From Thomasclavelia spiroformis (lineage in GTDB: Bacteria > Bacillota_I > Bacilli_A > Erysipelotrichales > Coprobacillaceae), in NCBI GenBank assembly GCA_016901755.1, contig JACJKV010000019.1, forward strand, positions 1 to 53,886: 53,886 nt of DNA, in the 5' to 3' direction. The notes under the pieces were generated by a model. That model was not told the origin of the DNA. It ran no database searches and saw only the letters and a list, made by a program, of their open reading frames with translations. The first letter of the stretch is position 1. Every line of letters begins with the position of its first letter. Of this stretch, positions 9,035-16,929 are shown one piece after another. Made by a program: the position numbers and the translations under genes.

Positions 9035-9070
9035 AAACAACAAAAAATGATCACTCCTAAAAGTGACCAT
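9035..9070 (-). terminator. Terminator downstream of the small orphan gene
   Basis: On the minus strand ATGGTCACT / AGTGATCAT form a 9-bp stem (one G-T pair) with a 6-base loop, then TTTTTTG. It would end a transcript arriving from the orphan gene before dacB begins. Confidence 0.7.
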
Positions 9071-9140
9071 TGTAAGTTCATTTGATCATAAAGAATGACT
9101 GATGTGTTTCCAGCACCTTAAATTCTTCTTTTTTAAATCT

Positions 9141-9368
9141 CTATGGACAGCTATAATCGGTTGTTTCTTCTTTACTCAATGCAGACCAGCCACGAAAACA
9201 TGTCTTGCCATAATGATTCCAGTTTCCAATCTTTTTAAGCAATGATAAAGTCAGCTTGGGGCAGCTTTCTTCATTTACACATTGAATAAAATAATCTGTT
9301 TTTAGCTCATCAGCTAATGAAAATGTCTTCAAATAAAGAGCTATTCTTTTTTTGATACTATTATTCAC
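9141..9368 (-). CDS. Hypothetical 75-residue protein beside the IS element
   Basis: Not recognised. The frame begins with GTG and has only a weak AGCAGG-like ribosome site. The product has a basic, helical N-terminal half and a C-terminal part with three Cys and an aromatic cluster (GNWNHYGKTCFRGWSALS). No membrane segment or signal is seen. In its favour is a good intrinsic terminator about 70 bases downstream on the same strand. Its start is only 28 bases from the IS inverted repeat, so it could be a remnant whose upstream part was displaced by the insertion, or a short gene driven by a promoter at the element's edge. Confidence 0.35.
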   Translation of the reverse strand: MNNSIKKRIALYLKTFSLADELKTDYFIQCVNEESCPKLTLSLLKKIGNWNHYGKTCFRGWSALSKEETTDYSCP

Positions 9369-9395
9369 CTGCTTAATAGTATTATTTCTATTTAT

Positions 9396-9409
9396 ATTGT
9401 ACTAAACCG
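9396..9409 (+). repeat. Left outer inverted repeat of the IS91-like element
   Basis: ATTGTACTAAACCG; its exact reverse complement is at 11759-11772. Confidence 0.85.
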
Positions 9410-9465
9410 CTACCGCGGCAGTCCAATTCTTTCATATATTTTCTTTAAATTTTATTGAGTCATCT

Positions 9466-9482
9466 TTCTTATGATGGCTTTT
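9466..9482 (+). repeat. Left inner inverted repeat of the IS91-like element
   Basis: TTCTTATGATGGCTTTT; its exact reverse complement is at 11735-11751. It lies 56 bases inside the outer repeat here, against 7 bases at the right end. Confidence 0.8.
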
Positions 9483-9533
9483 TTGCTTTATACTTTTATT
9501 GTCATTTTTATCCAAGAAAGGACTGATAATTAC

Positions 9534-10445
9534 ATGAATACTAAAAGTATAAATGACAAGATTTCTCAATATCCTATCCTTAACGAAGTCAATCTATCTC
9601 TTAAACTTAAAAATGTCTCTGAACGTACTATCTTAAATTACATGGATGGCATCGCTAGATTCCTTGACTTCATTTCCTATGATAATCAATTTGAAATTAC
9701 TTCTGATATGTTTCGTGATTATCTTATCTATCTTCATTCTACTTCTTTGAAGAAGAATTCCATCAATTCCAATAACTCATACATTAGATTCTTCTTTTTC
9801 TCTGTTTTGGACAAACCTCTCAATTTATATAAAGTCCCTATGGCCAGATTCGCTCGAAAGGAAATTGACTTCCTTTTTGATTTTCAGATTCACGCTCTTT
9901 TTTCTGCCTGTTCTTCTGATTCTAGAATGGATTGCATCATCAAGCTTGGATTATGCTGTGGTCTTCGCATTAACGAAATTATTCAGCTTAAAGTTTCTGA
10001 TATTTGCACCAGGGACAAATCAAACATGTGCATTTATGTCCGTGAATCAAAAAGAAATAAATCTCGTTATGCTCCCTTGGACAATACCATTTATCGTGCT
10101 ATCCAAAAATATGCTAAGGAATACCATATTCGACCTGGTACTGATAGATTCTTTGTCTCTTTTCATAATGGCAATAAAACCTGCAACGAAACTATCAGAA
10201 GACACTTCTATCATTACTGTCGTCTTGCTCAAATCCCCGACTCCTACACTTTTCACTGCCTAAGACATACTTATGCTGTCAACTTTTTAAGAGCTGGAGG
10301 TGATATCCTCGACCTTAAATATCGTCTAGGGCATTCTTCTTTGTCAACCACTTCTCTTTATCTTCATTATTCTAAAAACATGATGAACACTCATATCTCC
10401 TATTATGACAATATGCTAAAGAAAGGGGATTCCCATGACAACTAA
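9534..10445 (+). CDS. Tyrosine recombinase/integrase of the IS91-like element
   Basis: Site-specific recombinase acting through a Tyr-DNA intermediate. From the ATG at 9534 (preceded by GAAAGG) it has about 303 residues; the frame runs open from 9471 but the extra 21 residues are hydrophobic and atypical. The N-terminal SAM-like core-binding domain (LKNVSERTILNYMDGIARFLDFI) is followed by the catalytic domain with Arg in GLRINEIIQLK, the HCLRH box, LGHSS and the nucleophile region STTSLYLHYSK. All key residues are present, so it looks intact. It overlaps the transposase start by 11 bases, implying co-translation. Similar pairs of a recombinase and an IS91-type transposase are known in some IS91 relatives. 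Confidence 0.9.
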   Translation: MNTKSINDKISQYPILNEVNLSLKLKNVSERTILNYMDGIARFLDFISYDNQFEITSDMFRDYLIYLHSTSLKKNSINSNNSYIRFFFFSVLDKPLNLYKVPMARFARKEIDFLFDFQIHALFSACSSDSRMDCIIKLGLCCGLRINEIIQLKVSDICTRDKSNMCIYVRESKRNKSRYAPLDNTIYRAIQKYAKEYHIRPGTDRFFVSFHNGNKTCNETIRRHFYHYCRLAQIPDSYTFHCLRHTYAVNFLRAGGDILDLKYRLGHSSLSTTSLYLHYSKNMMNTHISYYDNMLKKGDSHDN

Positions 10446-11583
10446 AATCCAGACCATTCTTCTATCAGAAAAAAACAACTATCTCAAAAAATATCATCTG
10501 AACGCATATGAACTTAAGTGCTACAACTATATGGCTGCCTGTGGTACTGAAACTTTTGGATACAATGCCTATGAGTGCGAAGACTGCGGATATAAGCTTA
10601 TCCACTATAATTCCTGTGGCAACAGACATTGCCCCTCTTGTCAGGCCAAGTCCAGAGAAGAGTGGATTAGTAAAATGCAATCATTTCTTCTTGATATCCC
10701 TTATTTTCATATTGTTTTTACTGTACCTGATTCATTGAATGATATCTTTCTATGGAATAAGCAACTGATGTATTCACTTTTATTAAAAGTTTCTTCCCAA
10801 TCATTGCTTCAGGCTGCTGAATCAAAATATGGTCAGATTGGTTTGACTTCCCTTCTTCATACATGGGGCTCTAATCTTTGGATTCATCCTCACGTCCACA
10901 TGATTGTGTCTGGTGGAGGTCTGACTCGTGATAATGAAGGCAATGAAATATTTAAACATTCACCCAAAAATTTCTTTCTTCCTGTAAAGGCATTATCTAG
11001 GCTCTTTAGAGGAAAATTCATGGATGAAATGATTCATTTGGATTTACATGATTCTTATGGAAACCAGATTGACTTTTCTGTCGAACCCTATCAGTCATTG
11101 ATTTCACAACTCTATCATAAGGAGTGGGTTGTCTATTCAAAAGAAACTTTTGGAAACAATCAGGCTGTTCTTAACTATATAGGACGATACTCTCATCGCG
11201 TCGCTATTTCAAATTCTAGGATATTAAACTATGACCATTCATCTCATACTGTGACCTTCAGATACAAGGATTACAAGGATGAAGGCAAACAAAAAGAGAT
11301 GACATTAAATGCAATAGAATTTATCCATCGATTCATGATGCACATACTGCCACCTCGTTTCATTAAGATCAGACATTATGGTTTTATGAGCAACAGTAAT
11401 CGCAAAAAGTTGCTCCCTAAATGTCGATCCCTTCTAAATCAGAAAGTTCACAGTCTTCAAGACCCAGAAGATGGCAATGATACAGACGATACAAAGTGTC
11501 GCTGTCCTCAGTGCAATGGTAAGCTCATCCTGTATAAATTCAAAGAAGTTTTTAAACCAGATTTTCATTTGAACAGTTCCTAG
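10435..11583 (+). CDS. IS91/IS801-family HUH transposase
   Basis: Rolling-circle-type transposase, 382 residues. An N-terminal zinc-binding domain (CEDCGYK...CGNRHCPSCQAKSREEW) is followed by the Y2_Tnp catalytic domain: the HUH motif in HPHVHMIVSGGGL and a tyrosine pair Y-x3-Y in NYIGRYSHRVAISNSR. A C-terminal CRCPQCNGKL zinc ribbon closes the protein. All catalytic motifs are present, so it is probably functional. GAAAGGGGAT lies 6-8 bases before the ATG, inside the recombinase gene. Confidence 0.92.
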   Translation: MTTKIQTILLSEKNNYLKKYHLNAYELKCYNYMAACGTETFGYNAYECEDCGYKLIHYNSCGNRHCPSCQAKSREEWISKMQSFLLDIPYFHIVFTVPDSLNDIFLWNKQLMYSLLLKVSSQSLLQAAESKYGQIGLTSLLHTWGSNLWIHPHVHMIVSGGGLTRDNEGNEIFKHSPKNFFLPVKALSRLFRGKFMDEMIHLDLHDSYGNQIDFSVEPYQSLISQLYHKEWVVYSKETFGNNQAVLNYIGRYSHRVAISNSRILNYDHSSHTVTFRYKDYKDEGKQKEMTLNAIEFIHRFMMHILPPRFIKIRHYGFMSNSNRKKLLPKCRSLLNQKVHSLQDPEDGNDTDDTKCRCPQCNGKLILYKFKEVFKPDFHLNSS

Positions 11584-11758
11584 CTGTAAAATCAACTTAC
11601 GATAACACTAAGCCCAATATCATACCTTATTGGGTAAGGGCCACCATGTCAATTTTACCACTAACAGATACTCAAAGTACAGTATCAACATCACAATTTT
11701 ATTGTTTTATGAAATCATATGTCCTTTTTTGAACAAAAGCCATCATAAGAATTACATA
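11584..11758. other. Non-coding right part of the IS91-like element
   Basis: No convincing gene. It holds the right inner repeat (11735-11751) and a GAAC tetranucleotide at 11731, the kind of motif used at IS91 termini. A short frame at 11630-11848 crosses the element end and has no ribosome site, so it is not called. Confidence 0.5.
11735..11751 (-). repeat. Right inner inverted repeat of the IS91-like element
   Basis: Reverse complement of 9466-9482. Confidence 0.8.
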
Positions 11759-11772
11759 CGGTTTAGTACAAT
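11759..11772 (-). repeat. Right outer inverted repeat of the IS91-like element
   Basis: CGGTTTAGTACAAT, reverse complement of 9396-9409. From 11773 to 11896 the DNA is AT-rich with no gene. Confidence 0.85.
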
Positions 11773-11896
11773 GAAACTTAATTCCATTTTCTATCTCAAG
11801 AAGTCTTCTTATCATGTATTGAATATTAAGATTTCTTTTTTTTTATAGAGTAGAAAATGTTTTAAGTTTATAAAGTATTATATCAATAATAAAACT

Positions 11897-11922
11897 AAAA
11901 AAACAGAAATATCATATTTCTG
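11897..11922 (-). terminator. Terminator of the scpA-scpB-DUF5662-fruK-like operon
   Basis: On the minus strand CAGAAATAT / ATATTTCTG (containing the stop codon) followed by TTTTTTTAG. Confidence 0.8.
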
Positions 11923-12841
11923 CTTTTTGAATCATTTGTTGTGTTTTTTTAAATAAAGCCATGATTTCATCATGCGTTGCCAAAGTATCACTAAAAGCTG
12001 TTGCACTGCCACAGGCTGTAGCTAATGCCAGAGTTTTGCTGTAATCATAGCCATTCAGATAACCTCCAATAAACCCTGCCAACATGCTATCTCCCGCACC
12101 AACAGAATTTTTCAGCGTTCCTTCGGGTACTTTCATTTTAGTGATCTGTCCACGTTCATCAACTAAAATCGACCCATTTCCCGCCATTGAGACCAATACA
12201 TTTCTGGCCCCTTTTTCCTGCAGCTTTTGAGCATAGAAAATAATATCGTCATCATTTTCTATTTTTACCTTAAAAATTTCAGATAATTCATGATGATTAG
12301 GCTTAATCAGAAATGGTTTATATTTTAAAACATTCATTAGCAGATCATTTGTCGCATCGACAACGAACAATACTTCTTTTCCCTGAAGATAAGCCATAAT
12401 ATCCTGATAGATCGTATCTGAAAGCGTCGCTGGAATGCTTCCTGATAAAACCAGAATATCTTTCGATGATAGCTGACTGAGCTGATGGAATAAGATTTCC
12501 TGACTAGATTCAGGAATATCTGGTCCCGAACCATTAATTTCGGTTTCCATTTCTCCCTTTAATTTAACATTGATACGTGTCATTCCCTGGTCAAGTTCAA
12601 TCATCTGACTGGTAATTCCCATTTTTTCTATACCTTTTACAAATTCCTGTCCTGTAAAGCCAGCCACAAAGCCTAAAGCTACAGAATCAAAGCCAAGCTG
12701 TTTTAAAATATAAGATACATTAATACCTTTTCCACCGCAAATCAGTGTTTCATCATGACTGCGATTGGTCATTCCCAGTTCAAAATGATCAACAGTAATA
12801 TTATAATCTAACGCTGGATTAAATGTAACTGTATAAATCAT
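11912..12841 (-). CDS. fruK: 1-phosphofructokinase-like PfkB-family sugar kinase
   Basis: Ribokinase-fold kinase, 309 residues. The N-terminus MIYTVTFNPALDYNI and the GGKGINVSYILKQLG segment are typical of the FruK/LacC branch. The nucleotide/catalytic motif VGAGDSMLAGF is near residues 253-263, with Asp as base. It most likely phosphorylates fructose 1-phosphate to the 1,6-bisphosphate; tagatose 6-phosphate kinase is the alternative because the branch overlaps. Unusually it is not next to a fructose PTS gene but overlaps (ATGA) the end of the DUF5662 gene in the scpAB operon. GGAGGAAAAACG precedes the ATG. Confidence 0.85.
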   Translation of the reverse strand: MIYTVTFNPALDYNITVDHFELGMTNRSHDETLICGGKGINVSYILKQLGFDSVALGFVAGFTGQEFVKGIEKMGITSQMIELDQGMTRINVKLKGEMETEINGSGPDIPESSQEILFHQLSQLSSKDILVLSGSIPATLSDTIYQDIMAYLQGKEVLFVVDATNDLLMNVLKYKPFLIKPNHHELSEIFKVKIENDDDIIFYAQKLQEKGARNVLVSMAGNGSILVDERGQITKMKVPEGTLKNSVGAGDSMLAGFIGGYLNGYDYSKTLALATACGSATAFSDTLATHDEIMALFKKTQQMIQKAEI

Positions 12842-13371
12842 CGTTTTTCCTCCTGCAAATAAGTCGTACGTATATAAGATATGGTTTCATCTAAGGTACT
12901 TTTAGAAAGATGAACCAGCATATCTTTAAGCTGCCTGTCAGTTTCTTCATGAATAACATAGTAAAAACGTGTTTTTAAATAGTAATCAAGGGGTGAGGTT
13001 ACATCAAAATCATGGCCGCGATAAACCAATGTCGCCGCAACACGGTCACAAAACATTTCAACAACATATTTGGTTGGCATTGGTGCGGCAACTATACCTT
13101 TACTGGTGATATCCACCCAGTATTCCCAATGATGCTTATTTCTTCCTTTATGATGCAGCCAGGCCGTTGAATATCCAATGGCTTCTCGTTCCATAGAATT
13201 AGGTGAGCGTGTCCCCACCCAGTATTTTGCCCCCGTTTTTAATTCCGTATAGGAATACTTTGACAGATCATGCAATAATCCCTGTTTGTATAATCCACAG
13301 CGAAAACATAATTTGGTTACATAATATTTATGCTTGTTGATCGTTTTCAGGTGATTCCATAGTTTCATCAT
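12838..13371 (-). CDS. DUF5662 family protein (HD-like motif)
   Basis: Conserved protein of unknown function, about 178 residues. It shows 'NKHKYYVTKLCFRCGLYKQGLLHDLSKYSY', with an HD pair typical of metal-dependent phosphohydrolase folds, and a His-rich stretch HHKGRNKHHWEYW. The start at 13371 (ATGATG, GAAGG five to seven bases before) is preferred over the open frame up to 13434, which runs deep into scpB; even so it overlaps scpB by 44 bases. No membrane segment. Function is not known; an HD-type nucleotide or phosphate hydrolase is inference from the motif only. Confidence 0.75.
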   Translation of the reverse strand: MMKLWNHLKTINKHKYYVTKLCFRCGLYKQGLLHDLSKYSYTELKTGAKYWVGTRSPNSMEREAIGYSTAWLHHKGRNKHHWEYWVDITSKGIVAAPMPTKYVVEMFCDRVAATLVYRGHDFDVTSPLDYYLKTRFYYVIHEETDRQLKDMLVHLSKSTLDETISYIRTTYLQEEKR

Positions 13372-13942
13372 CTTTACCTTCTTTATTTTCCTGATATCTG
13401 GTATTGAAGATATCTTCATCACTTGTTGTTTCAACGATATCTCCTAAATCTGGCAGCTCATCTAGTGAAGCTAATGAAAAAGCGTCCATAAATTCATCAG
13501 TGACCCCATATAATATTGGCATTCCTGGACTGTCTTGACGTCCTACCTCTTTAATTAAAGCTTTTGCCAGCAGTTTTCGAACCATGGCATCACAGCCAAC
13601 CCCACGAATATCTTCAATTTTAGCTCTTGTAACTGGCTGATTATAGGCAATGATTGCTAACGTTTCTAAAGCTGCCTGTGATAAAGACGCTTTAGACTGT
13701 TCAACCATTTTAGAATAATAGCTGATATATTGGGGATTCGTCGCAAATTTGAAGCGTCCACCAAAATTGACAATAATAATGCCATGAAACCTACGTTTTT
13801 CATAGTTTTCTATAAAATCATCCATGACTCTGACAGCCTCTTTTCTGGAGATTTCCAGCACTATTGATAATTCATTGATATCAATACCTTCATCTCCTCT
13901 TAAATAAAGCATCCCTTCAATGATATGAAATTGCTCATTCAT
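13328..13942 (-). CDS. scpB: Segregation and condensation protein ScpB
   Basis: Winged-helix (kite) subunit of the Smc-ScpAB condensin that organises the chromosome and resolves origins. It has 204 residues with two winged-helix regions: 'IIEGMLYLRGDEGIDINELSIVL' and 'SQAALETLAIIAYNQPVTRAKIEDIRGV', both diagnostic. The acidic C-terminal tail is overlapped by the next gene. The start codon shares one base with the scpA stop (TGATG), implying translational coupling and matched amounts. Confidence 0.96.
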   Translation of the reverse strand: MNEQFHIIEGMLYLRGDEGIDINELSIVLEISRKEAVRVMDDFIENYEKRRFHGIIIVNFGGRFKFATNPQYISYYSKMVEQSKASLSQAALETLAIIAYNQPVTRAKIEDIRGVGCDAMVRKLLAKALIKEVGRQDSPGMPILYGVTDEFMDAFSLASLDELPDLGDIVETTSDEDIFNTRYQENKEGKDDETMESPENDQQA

Positions 13943-14670
13943 CAGATTTTTCCCTCCACATAAATATCATCAAACAAATGATCTTGAATAATTTCCACTT
14001 CTTTATCTTTAGCTAATACTAATACCGATAAAAAAGTCACGATAAAATAATATTTATCCACGCGATCAAATAATTCTTCCAGTTTGACCCTTTTTTGAAT
14101 TCGATGTCTAAAAAAGTCTCTAATTTCTTCAGTTCTTTTATCAATCGAAATATCTTTTTTCGAAATATGAGTATCTAATGGTTTAGATAAAGCCTTGCGC
14201 TGAAACATCTTCTGCATGGCTTTCATCAGATCATATACTTCCAGACCATCTGGTATCATCGTTGAAGTATCAACGACATATTCATCTATATTATCAGCTG
14301 GTTTAACGATCATGGTCTGACGTTTTTCATATTGAGCTTTCATATCATCGATAACATCTTTATAACGCTTATATTCTACCAGACGACGAATCAATGCTTC
14401 TCGTGGATCTTCTTCATATTCATCATCAATTGTTATCTTTTCCTTAGGTAAAAGCATTTTGCTTTTCATTTCAATCAGCTGTGCTGCCATAACAAGATAT
14501 TCTGACATAACTTCCAGCTGTGATGTTTCCATCATATGTATATATTGCAGATACTGTTCAGTAATCACTGAGAGTTCTATTGTCTGAAGATCCATTTCCT
14601 TTTCTTTGATCAGATGCAACAGTAAATCCAGTGGCCCCTGAAAATCAGCTAATATGACTTGATATTCCAT
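13942..14670 (-). CDS. scpA: Segregation and condensation protein ScpA
   Basis: Kleisin of the Smc complex, 242 residues. The N-terminus 'FQGPLDLLLHLIKEKEMDLQTIELSVITEQYLQYI' binds the Smc neck, and the C-terminal winged helix (IRDFFRHRIQKRVKLEELFDRVDKYYFIVTFLSVLVLAK) binds the Smc head. First gene of an operon with scpB, a DUF5662 gene and a sugar kinase. smc itself is not in the window. Confidence 0.96.
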   Translation of the reverse strand: MEYQVILADFQGPLDLLLHLIKEKEMDLQTIELSVITEQYLQYIHMMETSQLEVMSEYLVMAAQLIEMKSKMLLPKEKITIDDEYEEDPREALIRRLVEYKRYKDVIDDMKAQYEKRQTMIVKPADNIDEYVVDTSTMIPDGLEVYDLMKAMQKMFQRKALSKPLDTHISKKDISIDKRTEEIRDFFRHRIQKRVKLEELFDRVDKYYFIVTFLSVLVLAKDKEVEIIQDHLFDDIYVEGKI

Positions 14671-14687
14671 CCTTTCACCTCTACGGT

Positions 14688-14696
14688 ATTATATCA
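14688..14696 (-). promoter_or_regulatory. Extended -10 promoter of the scpA operon
   Basis: On the minus strand TGATATAAT (TGn + TATAAT) lies about 20 bases before the scpA start, after a poor -35. Extended -10 promoters can work without a good -35. Confidence 0.5.
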
Positions 14697-14731
14697 TATG
14701 TCCTCATAAAAACTATCATTTCTTTCATGAA

Positions 14732-14756
14732 AAAAAACTGACATTGTCAGTTTTTT
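14732..14756. terminator. Bidirectional hairpin between divergent scpA and the membrane protein gene
   Basis: A perfect 11-bp stem (AAAAAACTGAC / GTCAGTTTTTT) with a 3-base loop and T-runs on both strands. No gene ends next to it, so its role must be to stop long antisense transcripts (see findings). Confidence 0.75.
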
Positions 14757-14828
14757 CGCTGTTTTTCGGCATTTTTTATTTAATTATGAAAATCAATTAT
14801 ATATAATAGATAAAAGGGAGGGGTTTTA

Positions 14829-15650
14829 ATGTTTTCGCTTACATCCATCATCCTTGCCTTTCTGGCAGGAATTTTAGGAACATTTATCGGTGGAACTCAA
14901 ACATTTATCTGCACGGGTTTCATTGGAATCATTGCTGCAATACTTAGCTGTTGTGGTTTTGATACAGCATTTTTTAATGATATGGTATTAAACACACTGT
15001 TTTTGCCTTGTATCATCTTTAATGGCGCTGCTTTTGCAACTGCATACGCCAGCAAAAATCATCAGATCCGAGGTGTTGAAACATCACGTTCTTTAGCCTT
15101 TACCAATGATGGCAGAGTATTACTGGCTGGGGCATTAGCTGGCATACTGGGCTATATGATCTATGCCTTTGAAAATTACTATGTTTTTCCAGTAGATACT
15201 GGTGCGGTTTCCGTTATTCTCATTGGCCTTTTAGGTCGTAAACTTTATAACAAAGAAAATACCTATAATCAAAAAAGCATTCAGTTTTTAAAAACCGCTG
15301 GTGTCAATTTCTGGGTTTACCAGATCATCTTTGGTATTGCCGTATCAGCAGTAATGGCCTTTTTCGCTAAGGAAACAGGATTATATACGATTGGTTTTTC
15401 AATCAGTGCCATGTCACTGATCTTTGCTTTGATCGATCCTGCATTTCCTGCAACTCATCATACAACTTTAATTGCTGGATATGCCATTATGCAAACAGGA
15501 CAGATACCTCTAGCAATCATCTTTGGACTCCTGGCACATTTGCTGTCATTAGTTTTCGCCATGGTATTCAACACTGACTGTGGTACTCATATTGATCCCC
15601 CAGCAGTGGCAATCGCTACATTCAGTTTCATTATTTTTGCTTTCTTTTAG
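14829..15650 (+). CDS. Multi-pass membrane protein of unknown function
   Basis: Not assigned to a named family. The 273 residues form about eight hydrophobic segments with small-residue packing (FLAGILGTFIGG, LLAGALAGILGYMIYAF, GLLAHLLSLVFAMVF), as in a transporter or permease. Short polar spots inside membrane regions (AFPATHHTTLIAGYA; TDCGTHIDPPAVAIA) could line a path. GGGAGGGG precedes the ATG, and TATAAT at 14802-14807 is a likely -10. Its last 20 bases overlap the end of spoVAF on the other strand. A strong terminator follows directly. Confidence 0.8.
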   Translation: MFSLTSIILAFLAGILGTFIGGTQTFICTGFIGIIAAILSCCGFDTAFFNDMVLNTLFLPCIIFNGAAFATAYASKNHQIRGVETSRSLAFTNDGRVLLAGALAGILGYMIYAFENYYVFPVDTGAVSVILIGLLGRKLYNKENTYNQKSIQFLKTAGVNFWVYQIIFGIAVSAVMAFFAKETGLYTIGFSISAMSLIFALIDPAFPATHHTTLIAGYAIMQTGQIPLAIIFGLLAHLLSLVFAMVFNTDCGTHIDPPAVAIATFSFIIFAFF

Positions 15651-16929
15651 AAGTTTTATAACTTCTTTTTTTTGGCTTTCTGATAATAAAATCCCAAAAC
15701 TCTTTTTTATCAAAAGGGACTAATGGATAAAGATAAGAAAAACCAAAAGGTTTTAAAGAAAGCAAATAGCCATATAAAATAAGCTGATAAATACCAAAGC
15801 CAACAATACCTGCCAGTCCTGTTAGCAGGATCATAAAAATCTTGACATATTTATTAGTCAGCGACAGTTCATAATTAGGAGTCGCAAACCCACAAACATT
15901 GCCAATTGCTACAAACAGTAAAACTTCACCAGAAAATAAACCTAATTCAATAGCAAATTCTCCTAATAGTATAGCTGCTATCATCCCCATTGTATTAGAA
16001 ATAGAGTCTGGAGTATGGATCGTGGCGATCCTCAATAACTCTACTGCCAGTTCAACCAGTAAAATAGAAAACAGATTTTTCATATCATGAACTCCAATAT
16101 CAACAGTTAACATCCAGATTGGTACAAGATAAACTGAAAGAAAAACTGCTGAAAAACGTATCAGCCGAATAAAGGTTCCAATAATGGGGGTCTGACGATG
16201 TTCTTCCACATGTTCCAGTATTTCAAACAGCGTTGTTGGCAGCATCATTACTGAACTAGAAGTGTCACAAATAATGGCAATATAGCCATGATTGATGTGT
16301 GTCGCAATAATGTCGGGTCTTTCACTATAACGAACTAAAGGAAAAGGATTATAACTCTGATCGAAAATCAGCTCTTCTAAGGCACGGTCTGACATCACAA
16401 GATCTTCATTTTGAATTTCACTGATACGTGCTAAAACTTCCTGCAGCATACTATGATCAACCTGGCTTTCTAAATAACACAGACAGATATCAAGCTTATG
16501 TTTCTGTCCTACTGTCTGTTTATTCATCACCAGATCCATCGTACGAATACGTCGCCGAATCAACCCTACACAGTTCAGCAGATTTTCATTAAAGCCATCT
16601 TTACTTCCTCTTACCGTTTTTTCAGTATCGGGTTCATCAATAGCACGTGATGGATATCTTCTGGTATCAAGCACATATACTTTATTTTCACTGGGATCTT
16701 TGACTAAAGCATTACCCGTAAGCATAGCGTATTCATATTTTTCCTGATCCGTTTCTTCACTGACCTGCCCATTGTTTAAACAGTCCTTCAAAGTCTGTCC
16801 TCGCGCCATAGTAATACCTTCAACCAGATAGGCAATCAGATCATCAGAACACAAACTGGAAATAAAATGAATTTCAACTTCTCTGCCCTGAAAATCCAGC
16901 TTTCTTACATTAATATCAAAAGAATCCAT
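15631..16929 (-). CDS. spoVAF: Spore germination protein SpoVAF (GerA-family)
   Basis: Homologue of the A subunits of germinant receptors, last gene of the spoVA operon; associated with the SpoVA channel in the spore inner membrane. The 432-residue protein has a large soluble N-terminal part with 'VRGSKDGFNENLLNCVGLIRRRIRT', the GerA-family signature, and 'YIAIICDTSSSVMMLPTTLFEILEHVEEH', then about five membrane helices (260-420) and a basic C-terminus. It is shorter than B. subtilis SpoVAF (about 490). The start abuts spoVAE (shares a base). It ends inside the convergent membrane protein gene. Confidence 0.93.
   Translation of the reverse strand: MDSFDINVRKLDFQGREVEIHFISSLCSDDLIAYLVEGITMARGQTLKDCLNNGQVSEETDQEKYEYAMLTGNALVKDPSENKVYVLDTRRYPSRAIDEPDTEKTVRGSKDGFNENLLNCVGLIRRRIRTMDLVMNKQTVGQKHKLDICLCYLESQVDHSMLQEVLARISEIQNEDLVMSDRALEELIFDQSYNPFPLVRYSERPDIIATHINHGYIAIICDTSSSVMMLPTTLFEILEHVEEHRQTPIIGTFIRLIRFSAVFLSVYLVPIWMLTVDIGVHDMKNLFSILLVELAVELLRIATIHTPDSISNTMGMIAAILLGEFAIELGLFSGEVLLFVAIGNVCGFATPNYELSLTNKYVKIFMILLTGLAGIVGFGIYQLILYGYLLSLKPFGFSYLYPLVPFDKKEFWDFIIRKPKKRSYKTSKRKQK
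15649..15672 (+). terminator. Terminator of the plus-strand membrane protein gene
   Basis: AGAAGTT-TTAT-AACTTCT followed by eight T, starting in the stop codon. In the opposite direction there is no T-run, so it would not stop spoVA transcripts well. Confidence 0.8.

Larger units (their letters stand above)
9396..11772 (+). mobile_element. IS91-like element with tyrosine recombinase and HUH transposase, flanked by inverted repeats
   Basis: About 2.4 kb. A perfect 14-bp inverted repeat (ATTGTACTAAACCG, 9396-9409; complement at 11759-11772) marks the ends, and a second 17-bp inverted pair lies inside it (9466-9482 and 11735-11751). Two overlapping plus-strand genes fill the interior: a tyrosine recombinase and an IS91/IS801-type transposase. 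It sits between dacB and the scpAB-fruK operon, both minus strand, so its genes run against the surrounding transcription. No target-site duplication is visible directly outside the 14-mers. Boundaries are inferred from the repeats; rolling-circle elements of this family normally lack such ends. Confidence 0.75.

Noticed and set aside
9401-9420. Target-site duplication of the IS91-like element
   Set aside because: The matching sequences at the two ends are inverted, not direct, and the bases just outside them do not match.
11630-11848. 72-residue frame at the right end of the IS element
   Set aside because: Crosses the element boundary, is rich in Ile/Asn/Lys as expected from AT-rich DNA, and lacks a ribosome site.
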